From Orobanche coerulescens (taxonomy: Eukaryota > Streptophyta > Magnoliopsida > Lamiales > Orobanchaceae): DNA of 64,000 bases. Location: the NCBI GenBank assembly GCA_033398695.1, contig CM065811.1:112329501-112393500 (forward strand), in the 5' to 3' direction. How positions within the stretch are numbered: the stretch's first letter is position 1; every line of letters begins with the position of its first letter. Below, piece by piece: positions 32,256 to 45,129 of the stretch. A program made the position numbers and the translations under genes. The notes under the pieces are model-generated. The model saw nothing but the letters and a program-made list of their open reading frames with translations, was not told the origin of the DNA and made no database searches.

Positions 32256-33596
32256 CGGTTTTTTAAGCTTTTGCTATTTTAATTAATTTTGGTGATTAAT
32301 TGATAGCAATTTAAATATTCATATATTTTGATGTTGGAATATTTTGCTAGATGTATTTTTGCAGGTGATATGATCCAATTATCATGGTTTATATGAATGG
32401 TGTATTTATTTATATTAATTATGCAATTGTTGGTTTGGCCCGTTTTTTTGAGGCATGTAATGGTTTTTCCCGTGAGAAAATCCACAGGTAGTTCTAAGTG
32501 GCTTTATTTTTCGTGTAATCTTGATGTAATTTCGATGTATTTTATTTTGTATAAAATTGTAATTGAATTCGGAAAAGACGGGATCACGAAGAAATAGAGC
32601 GAGCAGGATCGCTTTCGGCGCGGCAAACAAGCTGACAAGTGGCCCACTGCCGGCGGCACTGCAGCGACTGCCGGCATTGCCGGTGCCACGCGGCTTTGGT
32701 CGGGCGATTATTTGGTCCGGGCTGGTCGTCGATTTTAAATTGCGTCATTGGGAGTCGGGATTTAAAATTAATTTTTTTTTCTGTAATTAATTTTGCATAA
32801 AAGTGAAATTTTAATTTTGAAAATCCACGGACCGGCCGGGGAGGAGCGACGAGATGCTTGATTCAGTGGGAGAGATCGAGTCGAAGATTTTCTCGGATTC
32901 AACTCAAGGAAGAAGACCATGATAATTGAATAATTTAATTATCCATGCTTTATTTTTGTATTTTATTGTTTTGATGTATGGCATGTATGGATGTATGCGT
33001 GATATGTTTCCTTTCATGTTAGGACGAGAAAAATTAAAAACCTTAAGGATAAAATAACTAAGTGATTAAATTGATTTATTTTTTTAAAATCATATTGGCC
33101 TCCATAATTAATTTAAATTGTGAAGTAATTAGCATGCGCGTTGACATTAGAGTCTTCCTCCATATCGGATGTGCTAATTATAGGTTCACTAGTTTTAAAT
33201 TTCAAAATGATAACATAAGGTAAATATTACTTTTTATGATAGGACCTCTCCATCTGTAGGACTATTATTTAAAAGATAATATTTTAAGGATGTTAAATTA
33301 TGGTGTTCACTTAGGTGTATTAATTAATAAGCTCCCCATCGGAGTCTATGTTAATTAATACATGGCCAAGAGGAACCAACTATTAATTTTACTTGTCATA
33401 ACGTAATTTGACTAGATAGTAAAATTAAAGACGTAAAACTCTACTTGAGAAATGTGTGTGTAAACGTCCACACGATCGTGGCTTGCATGTGCGGATTTTT
33501 CGAGGTGTTGGTTGCTAGCATATATATTGTGTTTTGAGGTTTTTCGATATATTTTGCTATACATTATGTGATGGATATTTTTAATTTTTATCTCAG
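32256..33596 (+). other. Copia-B leader, no gene
   Basis: A 1.3 kb AT-rich leader precedes gag. It includes a GC-rich island at about 32600-32730 (CTGCCGGCGGCACTGCAG, CATTGCCGGTGCCACG) with a CTGCCGGC-type repeated word. No array as dense as those in the LTRs. Confidence 0.6.
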
Positions 33597-34470
33597 ATGT
33601 CTTTCAATCCACTAGCTGTTATTCTCAAAGAAAATAAACTTGATGGCACTAACTTTGCCGATTGGAAAAGAAATCTTGACATTGTCCTGACTGCTGAGGG
33701 GCATATATTTGTCTTAATCGAGGAGATCCCTCTAGAACCAGAACCGGATGCCACTCCCGAAGAGTTGGCTGAATTTCGAAAATGAAAAAAGTCTGATGAG
33801 ATGGCTCGCTGTTACATTTTGGCTTCACTGACAAATGTATTGCAGCATCAGCATCAGACGATGAGCTCGACCACGGAAATGATGAAAAGTCTCACCGAGA
33901 TGTTTGGTCATCAGAACCGGGTGGCTAGACAAAATGCAATGAGGGTATTGATGACAACCCAAATATGCAAGGGACCCCGATGAGGATCATGTTCGAAAAT
34001 GATGTCTCATTTGAGCAGGCCGAGCATACTGGGGGCTACTATCGATGCGGAAATGCAGGTCGATATTATCTTAGGCAGCTTACCTAGAAGCTTTGAGCAG
34101 TTCCGCCTTAACTACAATATGAACCGTAGGACATATAGTTTGGCGGAACTTCTGATAGAGCTTCAGTCTGCTGAAGGTCTCTTCAAACAAGGTTATCATC
34201 AGATTCTTGCGGCAACCGGTGCTACTTCTTCCAAACCCAAATGGGGAAAGAAGAAGAAGCAGGTTGGCCAGAAGCAAGTGGAAACCCTCAAGGTGAAAAG
34301 CAAGGCTCCTCACCCCGAGGCGAGCAAAAATCCAAAGGGAAAGTGCTACAAGTGCGGTCAGAAAGGACATTTTAAAGCGGACTACCCTGCTCTTAAAAAA
34401 GGTATATCTCGTGCACTAGTAATCAAAACATGTTTGGCAGCTTGTTCTTCCGCTTCGTGGATAGTTGATT
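33597..34470 (+). pseudogene. Copia-B gag and protease start, broken
   Basis: Begins ATG with SFNPLAVILKENKLDGTNFADWKRN, the copia gag start shared with Copia-C. A TGA interrupts after EFRK (33783-33785) and the next part is shifted near 33965-33998. The zinc knuckle reads CYKCGQKGHFKADY, with the last Cys replaced by Tyr. The protease active-site D-S-G is D-L-G within WIVDLGSTDHVC. Gag would form the particle; this copy has lost both RNA-binding and protease residues, so it is non-functional by itself. Confidence 0.88.
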
Positions 34471-37400
34471 TAGGCTCCACTGATCATGTTTGCTTTGACT
34501 CGCATGGTTTTTCAGGTAACCAAGCAGCTTAGTGCGGGCAAGATTACCATCAACTGGGGCGATTATTCCAGGCTTATGGCTGTTGAAGTGGGAGTCGTGC
34601 AGTTGAAGATTAATAATAAGTTATTAGTTCTCAATAATGTATTATTAGTACCGGATTTTAGAATGAATTTAATTTCAGTTTCTAAATTAAAAAGCGATGG
34701 TTATTCAGTTTATTTTGATGATGATGCCATTATTAAGAAAAGAAGCGGTGAACATATTTGCAAAGGTACTTTTAATGATGGACTATATGTCGTTAATACT
34801 GCACAAACTCCTATGCATAAATCACTTAACTCTTTGTCTAAACCTAAAAAGAGAAAAGAACCTTCAAGCATAAACCAAACATATCTGTGGCATTTACGGT
34901 TAGGACATGTAAACCTTGGAAGGATTCAAAGATTGGTAGATGATGGCCTATTGGATGGTCTCCAAGTTGAGTCATTTCCAATTTGTGAATCCTGTCCGGA
35001 AGAAAAAATGACCAAAAGGTTTTTTAAAACCAAGGGAAACTGTGCTCAGAACATGTTAGAATTGGTTCATACGGATGCATGTGGTCCAATGAATATCCAA
35101 TCTAGGGGTGGTTTCAAATACTTCATCACGTTCATAGATGATTATTCGAGATATGGATACATCTATTTGATGCGACGTAAGTCTGAAGCCTTTGACAAGT
35201 TCAGAGACTTCAAGGCTGAAACGGAGAAGCGTCATGGGAAGAGTATCAAGTCACTATGATCTGATCGTGGTGGCGAATACCTTAGTGGAGAGTTTTTGGA
35301 TATCTTGGAGAATGAGGGGATTTCGTCCCAGTTCACCGCGCCGGGAACTCCACAACAAAATGGTGTGGCTGAAAGAAGGAATATGACTCTTTTAGAAATG
35401 GTTAGATCAATGATGATTTATTTAGATTTACCTATTTCGTTTTGTGGATATGCCTTAGAAACAGCGGCGTACATTCTAAACCTGGTGCCTTCGAAATCAG
35501 TTCCAAAAACACCCACAGAACTGTGGAGTGGGCGTAAGCCCAGTCTAGGACATGTTCGGATTTGGGGTACTCCAGCACATGTGCTGAATAAGAAAGCTAA
35601 TAAGTTGGCATCTCATACAGAAGTACGAGTGTTTGTAGGATACCCTAAGAGAACGAAGGGTGGCTTGTTCTATAGTCCCCAGGATCAGAAGGTCATTATT
35701 AGCACCAATGCCCGATTTCTAGAAGAGGATTATATGATTAGTCACAAGCCCATGAGCGAGATAATTCTGGAAGAGCTGAGGGGCGAGACTCCGTCTATAC
35801 CAATCGTACAAGCGCCAACTAATACTGCACCACGTATCGATTCTAATACTTTTACACCAACTCAGGATTTGCCTCGTCGTAGTGGAGGGTTGTTCGTCAG
35901 CCCAAACGATTCATAGGCGTGGGAAAGTCTTCGGACTCAATCCCAGGCGAAGATGAATTAGATCCCTGGACCTATAAGGAGGCAATCCAAGATAAAGATG
36001 CTAACTCCTGGCAAGTAGCAATGGAATCATAAATGGGATCTATGGATTCCAATCAAGTGTGGGAGCTAGTAGAGCTACCTGATGGTGTACAAGCCATTGG
36101 GAGTAAATGGGTCTACCACCGAAAGAAAGGACATGACGGGAAGGTTGAAACCTTCAAAGCGAGGCTTGTTGCAAAAGGTTACACTCAGAAAGAGGGTATC
36201 GATTATGATGAAACCTTTTCGCCGGTAGCCATGCTTAAGTCAATCCGGATTCTTTTAGCTATAGCTGCGCATTTAGATCTGGAGATTTGGCATATGGATG
36301 TCAAGACTGTATTCTTGAATGGGAGTCTAGACAAGGAAATCTATATGCGCCAAGCAGAGGGATTCATTGCTGAAGGAGAAGAGCACTTGGTGTGCAAACT
36401 TAAGAAATCCATTTATGGACTTAAGCAAGCATCTAGATCTTGGAACACTCGTTTTAACGAAGTTGTCCAGTCATATGGATTCGTCCAATGTCTGAGTGAG
36501 AGTTGTGTGTATAAGAAATGCGATGGAAATGTGTTGGTGTTTCTTGTACTGTATATAGACGATATCCTTCTGATTGGAAACAAGGTGAAGGAATTGTCGG
36601 ACATACGGGTATGGCTATCTGAGCAGTTCGATATGAAGGATCTAGGAGAAGCAGGACATATCCTTGGAATCAGGATCTTTCGTGATCGGAAGAAAAGGAT
36701 ATTGTGCTTATCCCAGGCATCCTATATCGATACAATGCTGAAGCGGTTTAGCATGGAGAATTACAAGAAAGGTTTTCTACCTTACAGGCATGGAATTAAA
36801 CTATCTAAGAACATGTGTCCTAGTACACAAAAGGAGATAGATGACATGAAGATGGTCCCCTATGCATCTGTTGTGGGAAGTCTCATGTATGCTATGCTTT
36901 GCACAAGACCAGATATCTGTCATGCCGTGGGCATGGCTGCTAGATATCAGTCAAACCCAGGACCAGGACACTGGATTGCTGTCAAGCACATACTCAAGTA
37001 CCTGAGAAGGACTAGGGAGTACATGCTTGTATATCAATCAGATGACCTGTTTCCGGTGGGTTACACTGACTCAGATTTTTCATCGGACAAAGAAAAGTCC
37101 AAGTCTACTTCGGGTTATGTGTTTAGGGTGGGGGGTGGTGCCATTAGTTGGAGGAGTGTGAAGCAGAAATGCATCTCGGACTCTACCATGGAAGCCGAGT
37201 ACGTGGCGGCTATGAGGCGGCCAAGGAGCGATGTGGCTCAAGTACTTCCTGCAGGACTTAGATGTGATTCCCGATTTGCCAGAGGGTATTACACTTTATT
37301 GTGATAATACTGGTGCAGTCGCAAATTCAAGGGAACCACGAGCCCATCAGGCAAGTAAACATATCAACCGCAAGTACCACATCATATGACACTTCGTAAA

Positions 37401-37536
37401 GGAAGGAGACGTAGTTGTAGCTAGGGTTGCATCGGAAGATAATCTTGCTGACCCTTTCACGAAAGGCCTACCTTCAAAAGTTTTTGAAAGGCATGTGGAA
37501 GGAATGGGATTACGGTGTATGGCAGCATTGCTTTGA
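34471..37536 (+). pseudogene. Copia-B pol (integrase, reverse transcriptase, RNase H), broken
   Basis: Integrase: HLRLGHVNLGR...CESCPEEK zinc site, LVHTDACGPM and FIDDYSRYGYIYLM acidic positions, TPQQNGVAERRN with the catalytic Glu. A TGA (35258-35260) falls just before SDRGGEYL. Reverse transcriptase (36033-37304): GSKWVYHRKKG, VKTVFLNGSLDKEIYM, LYIDDILLIGN (catalytic IDD kept). RNase [31 protein letters not shown], then a shift near 37210-37240 and a stop near 37387 before the conserved LADPFTKGL end. Breaks also lie at 35914-36032. Most catalytic motifs survive, so decay is modest. Confidence 0.92.
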
Positions 37537-37612
37537 GTATAAGTGGGAGAAATGAGAGACTATGTAATAGAGTAGTATACTTAAAAGCATGCTTTGAGTA
37601 TAAGTGGGATAT

Positions 37613-37883
37613 TGTTAGGATTGTATACTGCAAAGCATACTTTATGCTTGTATTACCTAATTTCCCTGTTACTACCTATGAGGATATTAATTACATTTAA
37701 TCACATATTTTGCATATTTATTCACGTTATGGTTATGCAAATGAAATGTCTAATTATTTTATATTGTATATAATGTGGTGTGTTGGTGTCACACAGAAGA
37801 TCACATTATCGGTGCCTTATAAAATAATATAATAGTTCACAACCTATATAATTATTAGAAAAATTATATAAAAGGTTGTAGTG
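37613..37883 (+). repeat. Copia-B 3' LTR, first part
   Basis: Starts TGTTAGGATTG after the purine run AAGTGGGATAT. Cut after GGTTGTAGTG by Tekay-C. Confidence 0.92.
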
Positions 37884-38011
37884 TGTAATACCCGAGATTT
37901 CTGATATGTATTTGGAACTTGTGATATTGTAATCGTTGTACTTGATCTGAGTATTATTCTCCGTATTTCATAATCCGATGTTGTCGAGCATATGATTTCA
38001 TTCTGCGCATG

Positions 38012-38327
38012 TAGCGCACGCTATCGGCTAGGTGTAGCGTACGCTAACATGGATTCATAGCGCAGGCTACAAAGGAACATTAGCGCACGCTATGCGTGGT
38101 CAATTTGATTGAGACGTGCGGTAGGTGAGATCTGGCCGGGGACCCCTGTCGGATTGTGTCGGGATGAACCTGGACGGCTTTCGGGAAAAGCCAAGTCAAC
38201 GCCTTAACGCACGCTACAGGCATGTGCATAACGCGCGCTAAGTGCCGAGTACAGTAAAGTCAGTAGCCGTTAGCGCACGCTACGAGCAGGGGCTAGCGTG
38301 CGCTAATAATCATTTCCTATAAATAGG
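38012..38327 (+). promoter_or_regulatory. TAGCGCACGCTA array and TATA box, Tekay-C 5' LTR
   Basis: About eight copies of TAGCGCACGCTA or variants (TAGCGTACGCTA, TAACGCACGCTA, TAGCGCAGGCTA) lead up to TATAAATAGG (38318-38327), about 12 bp after the last motif. In the 3' LTR the same positions read as closer matches in places, so decay here is by point change. Confidence 0.82.
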
Positions 38328-39006
38328 ACAACATCCTTTTCGTATTTTCAGTCCTTTCTTTTCCCACATCCGAATTCTTATACTTAGAGTATAACTTCCT
38401 ACATCCTAAACACTTCATATCAGCATCCTAGCTCGTGATTGAAGATTGTAGATCTTTGAGGAGTGGTGTTCGAGCCTTCGACGTTGGATTGCTTCGATTT
38501 CCTTCGTGTTCTTCACTACTTTGAGGTAGGTGATTCTTCACCGATATTAGTAATGTTCTTAAGGACGTTTGATCATGTTTTGATAGCCAGTTATTTCGTT
38601 TATAATCGGTCGTCACATGTTAGAAGGATACTTTTAACGTATTGGCACTATATATCGTATGAACCCTTGAACCTTTTTAGTTTATGGACTCCTAAGCATT
38701 TTCAAACCGATTTGTGATCAGTAAACGGATATTACCTAGATTTTTACATTTTACTCATTGGAATCATGCGTTTTGGAACGTAGGACGAACGGAACTTAGA
38801 ATATTTTCTTGAAGATCTAAGATGAATTATGGTGTTGGGATGATTATCCGTATCTTTGTACCTCATAGTCATTCAGTACGTATAGAACTTCCACAAACCT
38901 TATTAGCATGATATGCTCGGGAATGACTTGTATTATCACCATAGAATTCATGAGTTCATCACCATTAGCTCCAGTTTTCTTCCAGTAGTAATCTACCATG
39001 CAAGGT

Positions 39007-39221
39007 TAGCGCACGCTAACATACGTAAGTTAACGTGCGCTATCGGGGATAAATTAACGCACGCTACGTTTGATACGTAACGTACGTTATGATATCAGCC
39101 GAGTCAGTCGGCTGATCAGAGAGAACTGTCAGTCCGTGGCTAGCGTACGCTAGGCTTATACGATAGCGTACGCTAACAGGCAGGCTTAGCGCACGCTACG
39201 TAGAGTACGTAGCGTACGCTA
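39007..39221 (+). repeat. Second TAGCG(C/T)ACGCTA array, downstream of the TATA box
   Basis: About eight copies, several of them the perfect palindrome TAGCGTACGCTA, lie some 690 bp downstream of the TATA box, so they should be transcribed. In the 3' LTR (46252-46491) one 23-bp unit is duplicated. Confidence 0.8.
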
Positions 39222-39591
39222 AGTGGTTCAGGCAGACTGCATATTTTGAGCTTTTGGGCCGTAGACCGAATTGTTAAGCCATCGTTCGACTTGAGATGAT
39301 TTGTATATCATTCCTTTTGTTAAGGTTCGAGCTTGCTACGTTGATCGAAGGAGGCGGCCTTCGAGTGTGTTGAGATCATTGAAGTATTTCGTTCTTGCCA
39401 TCTTCGAGGCAAGTATCGTAATATATTAATATTGGTATTTTGAGCATGCGTGTGATTTTTCATGTTGTTGAACATGAGATTTATTACGTTGAATTGTCAT
39501 GATATTCGTTATCTAGTGTTTGTATGTTCATGTTGATGAACATAATGATTTGGCATATGTGTATGCATGAGTTGTGTTTGTGTACGTTGTA

Positions 39592-39745
39592 CGATCTATG
39601 CTGAGGGCGCTGGATCGGATGTCCACCTCGTGTTGGTCCGACGGGATCATCTTGGGATCTAGGCTGAGGGCGTTGGATCATTGGACGGGTTATTTCCACC
39701 TCGTGTTGGTCCGACGGGATCATCTTGGGATCTATGCTAAGGGCG
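39592..39745 (+). repeat. About 75 bp tandem repeats in the Tekay-C LTR
   Basis: The words GGATCTATGCTGAGGGCGCT and CCACCTCGTGTTGGTCCGAC recur two to three times in succession. The same block occurs at 46861-47014 in the 3' LTR. Confidence 0.8.
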
Positions 39746-40239
39746 CTAGATCATTGGAATACCCTTGCTGTGTTAATGGAATCTTGTGGATTCGCATTGT
39801 CGGATTCCGGTAGCGGATGTCCGTGTGGTGTATCTTGTTATGTATTGTTGATGCATATTCGAATTGTTTAATATGATACTTGTACTAGCATCTTTTTGCT
39901 AACCCCTTTGGGGGTGTACATTTGTTTTGATGTTCAGGTAGCCGAGGAGTAGGGAAACAGCCACAGTACCGACGTGACGACGAAGGGGTTCAGTGATGTT
40001 TGTTGTTGTTGGTGATTCGTTTTCTTGTTTTGATTTCAGTACTCGAGTACACGTGTCGTATTAATATCATTTCGATATGGTTGTATTAATTACTTGTTGA
40101 ACCAGTTGTACGGTTTTGTAACTTGAATTTCCGCAGCATTGATGTCTTATATTTACATTTCTTTTCAGCCTTGTAAATCCTTACTTAAAGGGTTTACGGC
40201 GCTGTAATTATTCCGAATATCTCGGGGTATTACAGAATA

Positions 40240-40251
40240 TGGTATCGGAGC
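40240..40251 (+). other. Primer-binding site of Tekay-C
   Basis: TGGTATCGGAGC, five bases after the LTR, the same one-base variant of the Met site as in Tekay-B. Confidence 0.87.
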
Positions 40252-40422
40252 TAAGATTTATGGATATCTTGGCAGTAGGGTTTTAAGTTGGGTTTGTTTA
40301 CGTTATTGATTTACGAGTCGTTCGTAACATCACTGTTCAGCCAAAAGTCGTCATGTGGACCGTGGTTGTAAGTCTCCTAATCTCTTATACTACCGTTTTA
40401 CTTAATTACTGTTTTGTGAGTA

Positions 40423-41688
40423 TTGATGGGTTTTATTTCGAAAACTTTGTCCCGGATATTTAGGAATTGTGTTTACAGTATGTTGAGAGGAGGACGTGGA
40501 CGCGGACGCGGTCGTGGACGCGGACGGGGTAACATGAGACAGGAGGATTCTGCAACTACCCCGGAATTATCAGCTAGTCGAACCGATTCCCATTCTGGAG
40601 GGAAGCAAGGATCAGCGAATGACGATGCAAATCCTAACATGCAGGGAGTGCTTCAACATGTGGTGGCGCAGATAAACCAGTTCACCCAGGTAGTCGACCG
40701 CATGCAGACGGCGATGGGACAGCAGCACCACGAGGGTAACCGGGGAGACAGATGGCTTGCTGAGGTGGTCAAATTGCACCCGCCAAAATTTGACGGATAT
40801 GCTGAGGCAATTACTTGGGATCACTGGCTCAAGGAGTTAGAGAAGATATTCGCGGGTCTTAACTATCCCGAGGACCGGAAGGTTCCCATTGACCAGTATT
40901 TTCTGAATGGGGAGGCTTTTGATTGGTGGGAAGCTATCCGACCCGAGAATCATAATGCGGATTGGACGGAATTCAAACTAATGATAGAAGAACAGTATTG
41001 TCCTCGTCCAGTTAGAGAGGCAAAGATCCGAGAGTTTTTCTCACCATAGAGTTCGGAAGCATCTGTGACAGATGTAATCAAAACTTTTAATCATTAGCTG
41101 ACTTGTGTGCGACACTTGGTCAGAACGGAGGCGGAAAAGATTTGCCATTTCGATATGCGGATGAAGCCGGAGATTCAACAGTACATGTCCGGATTCGAGT
41201 GTACTACGTTGCGACAGTATCAAGACAAAGCGCTGGCCTACGACATGAAAGAGGCGGCGGTGGAGAAATCAGTAGAAGCAAAGAAGCAAAAGGTGACCGG
41301 CAACTTCTCAGAAAACAAGAGCGGTGGGCCCCGCAACGGCCAATCTTCCTTTTATTCGGCTAGGAAACCTCCACATCCTTCTAGAGGTGGGAAGAAGTTC
41401 CGAACTACATCAGCGGTTTCGGACGCATCAAAGAAATGCTACAATTGTGGTCGAGCAGGGCATATTCGACGTGATTGCCCCGCATCTTCTGTGACTTGTT
41501 ATGATTGTGGACAAGAAGGGCACCGTGCGGCCTTCTGTGGAGTTGCTACTAGATCTTTTGGTACTCGCACTCCAGCTCCGATTCGAAGGAGGCAGTGTGA
41601 ACAGGCAGCAGAGTGGATTTCAGGCGAGCGTTGGGAAGAGAGACATCCAGTCTTTGGGTCCGTTCCTCCGCGCTATGCATTTAAATGA
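40423..41688 (+). pseudogene. Tekay-C gag, interrupted
   Basis: The N-terminus has an Arg-Gly run (RGRGRGRGRG), then QHVVAQINQFTQVVDRMQ and the capsid (KFDGYAEAITWDHWLKELEK, PEDRKVPIDQYFLNGEAF). A stop at 41047-41049 and a disturbed stretch to 41106 break it. The C part (41107-41688) resumes with YMSGFECTTLRQYQDKALAY and two intact zinc knuckles, CYNCGRAGHIRRDC and CYDCGQEGHRAAFC, both CX2CX4HX4C. Gag forms the particle and binds RNA. Apart from the central break it is well preserved and much better than Tekay-A or Tekay-B. Confidence 0.88.
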
Positions 41689-41699
41689 GGAAATCGACG

Positions 41700-42160
41700 A
41701 TCGAACAACTTCTTTGTTGCATTAGGTACGATTGAGATCCTTTTGCAACCGATTAGTGTTTTATTCGATTAGGAGCTACACATTCTTTTGTATCATTGAG
41801 CTGTAAATCGTTTAAAAATCTCGTGCTTATCGATTATGAACCATATGTGGTGGGTTTGCCGAGTGGAGAGAGAATTGTGGGAACCACAGAGGCTAGAGAT
41901 TTTCCGGTATCTATAGGAGGAGAGATTGGCCATCGAATCTTATTGTAGTTGACATCTACGGTGACGATTTAATTCTCGGAGAAGATTGGCTCAACCGTTA
42001 TGGAGCTATTCAATTACCGAGAGAGAGTCATTTCTATCATTGCGATGACGGATCCGAACACTTATTCCGAGGATGGAGACCGGAAGCTCGGGAAAATTGA
42101 TCAAAGCAATGAAAGCCGTGAAATTGAAAGCGAGGATGTCACGGACTTTGGTGCTATGCC
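41700..42160 (+). pseudogene. Tekay-C protease region, frameshifted
   Basis: GATHSFVS, which follows the catalytic DSG in this group, is readable at about 41765-41790, but the Ser codon of DSG is disrupted by a one-base loss that brings in a stop. Further on, GLPSGERIVGT and LILGEDWL-like pieces fit the rest of the protease domain in other frames. The protease is therefore dead in this copy. Confidence 0.7.
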
Positions 42161-45094
42161 ATGAGGAAAGAGGAAGGAGTAGAGCTCTCGTCTATTTCAG
42201 TTGTGAATGAGTTCTCAGATGTATTTCCTGACGAACTACCTGGGTTACCTCCGCAGAGAGAAGTGGAATTCACTATCGAATTAGAGCCTGGAGAAGCTCC
42301 TATTTCCAGAGCACCATACCGCATGGCGCCAACCGAGATGTATGAACTCAAGAAGCAACTGGAGGAATTGTTACAGAAGGGCTATATTCAACCTAGCGTT
42401 TCTCCTTGGGGAGCGCCCGTTCTCTTTGTCCGGAAGAAAGACGGATCCCTCCGACTGTGTATTGATTACAGGGAGCTCAATAAGATGACGATCAAAAATA
42501 AGTACCCTATACCTCGGATCGACGACTTGTTTGATCAACTGCAAGGGGAAAGGGTATTCTCGAAGATTGACTTGCGATCAGGATACCACCAGTTGAGAAT
42601 TAAGGAATCGGATATACCAAAGTCTGCTTTCAGGTCCCGGTACGGGCATTATGAATTCGTAGTAATGCCATTTGGGCTTACCAATGCTCCTGCGGTATTC
42701 ATGCAATTGATGAATCGGGTATTCTTGGAATACTTGGATAAATTTATGGTCGTCTTCATTGATGACATCTTGATATATTCGAAGGACGCAGAGGAGCATG
42801 CCGAACATTTGCGTGTGGTTTTGAGCACCTTGAAGAAGGAACAGCTGTATGCAAAACTTTCAAAATGCGAGTTCTGGATTAGGGAGGTAACTTTCCTCGG
42901 GCATGTGATATCAGCTGACGGAGTTCAGGTGGACCCGAAGAAAGTCGAAGCAATCTTGGAATGGGAAGCTCCTAATAATGTGAAAGAAGTCCGGAGTTTC
43001 CTAGGACTTGCTAGATATTATCGCCGCTTTGTAGAGGGATTTTCCAAGATCTCTCATCCGCTCACTCAGCTGTTACAGAAAACTCAAAAATTTAAGTGGG
43101 ATGAGAAATGGCAGGCTGGTTTTAATGAACTTAAGAAGAGACTGACGACAACACCTATTTTAGCATTACCAGATGGAACTGATGGATTCATGGTGTACAG
43201 CGACGCTTCAAATCAGGGTCTGGGATGTATGTTGATGCAAAGAGATAAGGTGATTGCCTATGCTTCTCGGAAATTGAAACCATACGAGGTTAATTACCCG
43301 ACTCATGATCTGGAGCTAGTAGCTGTAGTCTTTGCCTTGAAAATCTGGAGACATTATTTGTACGGCACTCATTGTCAGATCTTTACCGATCATAAGAGCC
43401 TCAAGTACATTTTCAGTCAGAAAGAATTAAACATGAGGCAGAGAAGGTGGCTGGAATTGATCAAGGATTACGACTTGGAGATTCTCTATCATCCGGGTAA
43501 AGCAAACGTAGTAGCCGATGCCTTGAGCCGTAAACCTGTTTCTCTTCGAGTGTTGGAAGCACTTACATCCCGAACCAGTATTCAACGGGAACTGATCCGC
43601 GAAGGGATTGAAGTATGGGCACCAGGAATCCAAGGGCAACTTTATGTGATGGAACTGACTTCATCACTAGTCGAGGAGATCAAGTCTAAGCAGTTGGACG
43701 ATTCTCTGATCCTTCGATTATGTGATGAAGTAAAGAAAGGAAAAGCCCCAGGATTCGTGATACAAGATGATGGAGTTCTGAGATTTCAGAGTCGACTTTG
43801 CGTTCCCGATGATGATGATTTGAGATGGACTATTCTGAAGGAAGCTCACAACGCGCCCTATTCTATTCACCCGGGCAGCAGTAAGATGTATAAGGATTTG
43901 AAACAAAACTTCTGGTGGGGAAATACGAAGAAGGACGTAGCAGAGTACGTTTCGAGGTGCTTGACGTGTCAGCAGGTTAAGATTGAACATCAGCGACCTG
44001 CCGGAATGTTAAAGCCGCTTCCGATCCCCGAATGGAAGTGGGAGGACATCTCGATGGATATCATCACCAGTATGCCAAGGACTAGAACGGGAATGAACAT
44101 AATTTGGGTTGTAGTTGATCGACTAACCAATTCGGCTCATTTCCTAGGAATTAAAGATACATGGGGACCCGAGAGATTGGCACGAGTATTTATTGCGGAG
44201 ATAGTCAGATTGCATGGGACGCCGAAGACCATTATTTCGGATCGAGATGGTCATTTCGTGTCACACTTCTGGAAAGCAGTTCACAAAGCTTTGGGGACTG
44301 AGCTCAACTTTAGCACGGCTTATCATCCCCAAACGGACGGTCAGTCCGAAAGGACTATACAAATGGTAGAAGACATGCTTAGAGCTTGTGCATTAGATTG
44401 GTCAACTGATTGGGAAGTTCACTTGCCCTTGATCGAGTTCACCTATAATAATAGTTGGCATGCTTCTATTAAGATGGCACCATTTGAAGCTTTGTACGGG
44501 AGAAGATGCCGATCACCCCTGTGTTGGGATGATTCTTCGGATTTGATCGGGACGGAACCGGAATTGATAATTCAGACTCAAGAGAAGATAGCTTTGATTC
44601 GAGAAAGATGGCTGACCGCCGAGTCGACAAAGTCTTACGTGAGCGTACGTCGTCGTCCTCTAGAGTTCAACGTTGGGGAACATGTGCTATTTAAGGTGTC
44701 TCCTACACGAGGGATTTTCCGTTTTGGGAGGAGAGTCAAGCTTAGTCCAAGATATATCGGACCATTCGAGATCCTCGAGAGGGTTGGAGATTTAGCATAC
44801 AGGTTGGCCTTACCGCCATCGCTGAGTCACGTTCACAATGTGTTTCATGTATCCCAATTGCGGAAGTATGTACCGGACCCCAGTCACGTCATTGATTTTG
44901 ACGAGATCGAGATAGCTAATGATGGCACCTTCGAAGAGAGACCAATCAAGATACTTGAGAGTCGGATCAAACAATTGAGGAATAAACCAATACACTTGGT
45001 TAAAGTACAATGGTCACGACACGGAGTCGAAGAGGCCACTTGGGAAACGGAGGACAGTATGAAGGCTAGATATCCAGAGTTGTTTTCATCTTAA
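42161..45094 (+). CDS. Tekay-C pol: reverse transcriptase, RNase H, integrase, chromodomain (977 aa)
   Basis: Uninterrupted frame. Reverse transcriptase around residues 60-250: [36 protein letters not shown], and the catalytic [10 protein letters not shown] near residue 200. RNase H around 340-460: [22 protein letters not shown], ending [15 protein letters not shown]. Integrase: [10 protein letters not shown]...CLTCQ zinc site (about 562-603), catalytic Asp in SMDIITSMP (about 632), Asp in ISDRDGHF (about 694) and Glu in [10 protein letters not shown] (about 729). The C-terminus (about 925-976) has [20 protein letters not shown] then [10 protein letters not shown], a chromodomain that guides integration to chromatin. 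The ATG at 42161 is merely the first in frame; the native protein would be a gag-pol product, and the protease before it is broken. Confidence 0.95.
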   Translation: MRKEEGVELSSISVVNEFSDVFPDELPGLPPQREVEFTIELEPGEAPISRAPYRMAPTEMYELKKQLEELLQKGYIQPSVSPWGAPVLFVRKKDGSLRLCIDYRELNKMTIKNKYPIPRIDDLFDQLQGERVFSKIDLRSGYHQLRIKESDIPKSAFRSRYGHYEFVVMPFGLTNAPAVFMQLMNRVFLEYLDKFMVVFIDDILIYSKDAEEHAEHLRVVLSTLKKEQLYAKLSKCEFWIREVTFLGHVISADGVQVDPKKVEAILEWEAPNNVKEVRSFLGLARYYRRFVEGFSKISHPLTQLLQKTQKFKWDEKWQAGFNELKKRLTTTPILALPDGTDGFMVYSDASNQGLGCMLMQRDKVIAYASRKLKPYEVNYPTHDLELVAVVFALKIWRHYLYGTHCQIFTDHKSLKYIFSQKELNMRQRRWLELIKDYDLEILYHPGKANVVADALSRKPVSLRVLEALTSRTSIQRELIREGIEVWAPGIQGQLYVMELTSSLVEEIKSKQLDDSLILRLCDEVKKGKAPGFVIQDDGVLRFQSRLCVPDDDDLRWTILKEAHNAPYSIHPGSSKMYKDLKQNFWWGNTKKDVAEYVSRCLTCQQVKIEHQRPAGMLKPLPIPEWKWEDISMDIITSMPRTRTGMNIIWVVVDRLTNSAHFLGIKDTWGPERLARVFIAEIVRLHGTPKTIISDRDGHFVSHFWKAVHKALGTELNFSTAYHPQTDGQSERTIQMVEDMLRACALDWSTDWEVHLPLIEFTYNNSWHASIKMAPFEALYGRRCRSPLCWDDSSDLIGTEPELIIQTQEKIALIRERWLTAESTKSYVSVRRRPLEFNVGEHVLFKVSPTRGIFRFGRRVKLSPRYIGPFEILERVGDLAYRLALPPSLSHVHNVFHVSQLRKYVPDPSHVIDFDEIEIANDGTFEERPIKILESRIKQLRNKPIHLVKVQWSRHGVEEATWETEDSMKARYPELFSS

Positions 45095-45129
45095 GTTTCG
45101 GGACGAAACTTCTTTTTAGGGAGGAAGGA
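45092..45129 (+). other. Polypurine tract and hairpin of Tekay-C
   Basis: AAGTTTCGGGACGAAACTT overlaps the pol stop codon and forms a perfect 8-bp stem. AGGGAGGAAGGA then leads to the LTR start TGTAATACCC. Confidence 0.9.

Larger units (their letters stand above)
37884..40234 (+). repeat. Tekay-C 5' LTR (2351 bp)
   Basis: Contains two motif arrays (38012-38305 and 39007-39221), a TATA box, two or three 80 bp tandem repeats (39592-39745), the C/G hairpin (39902-39915) and the terminal hairpin GTAAATCC/GGGTTTAC (about 40175-40199). Confidence 0.95.
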
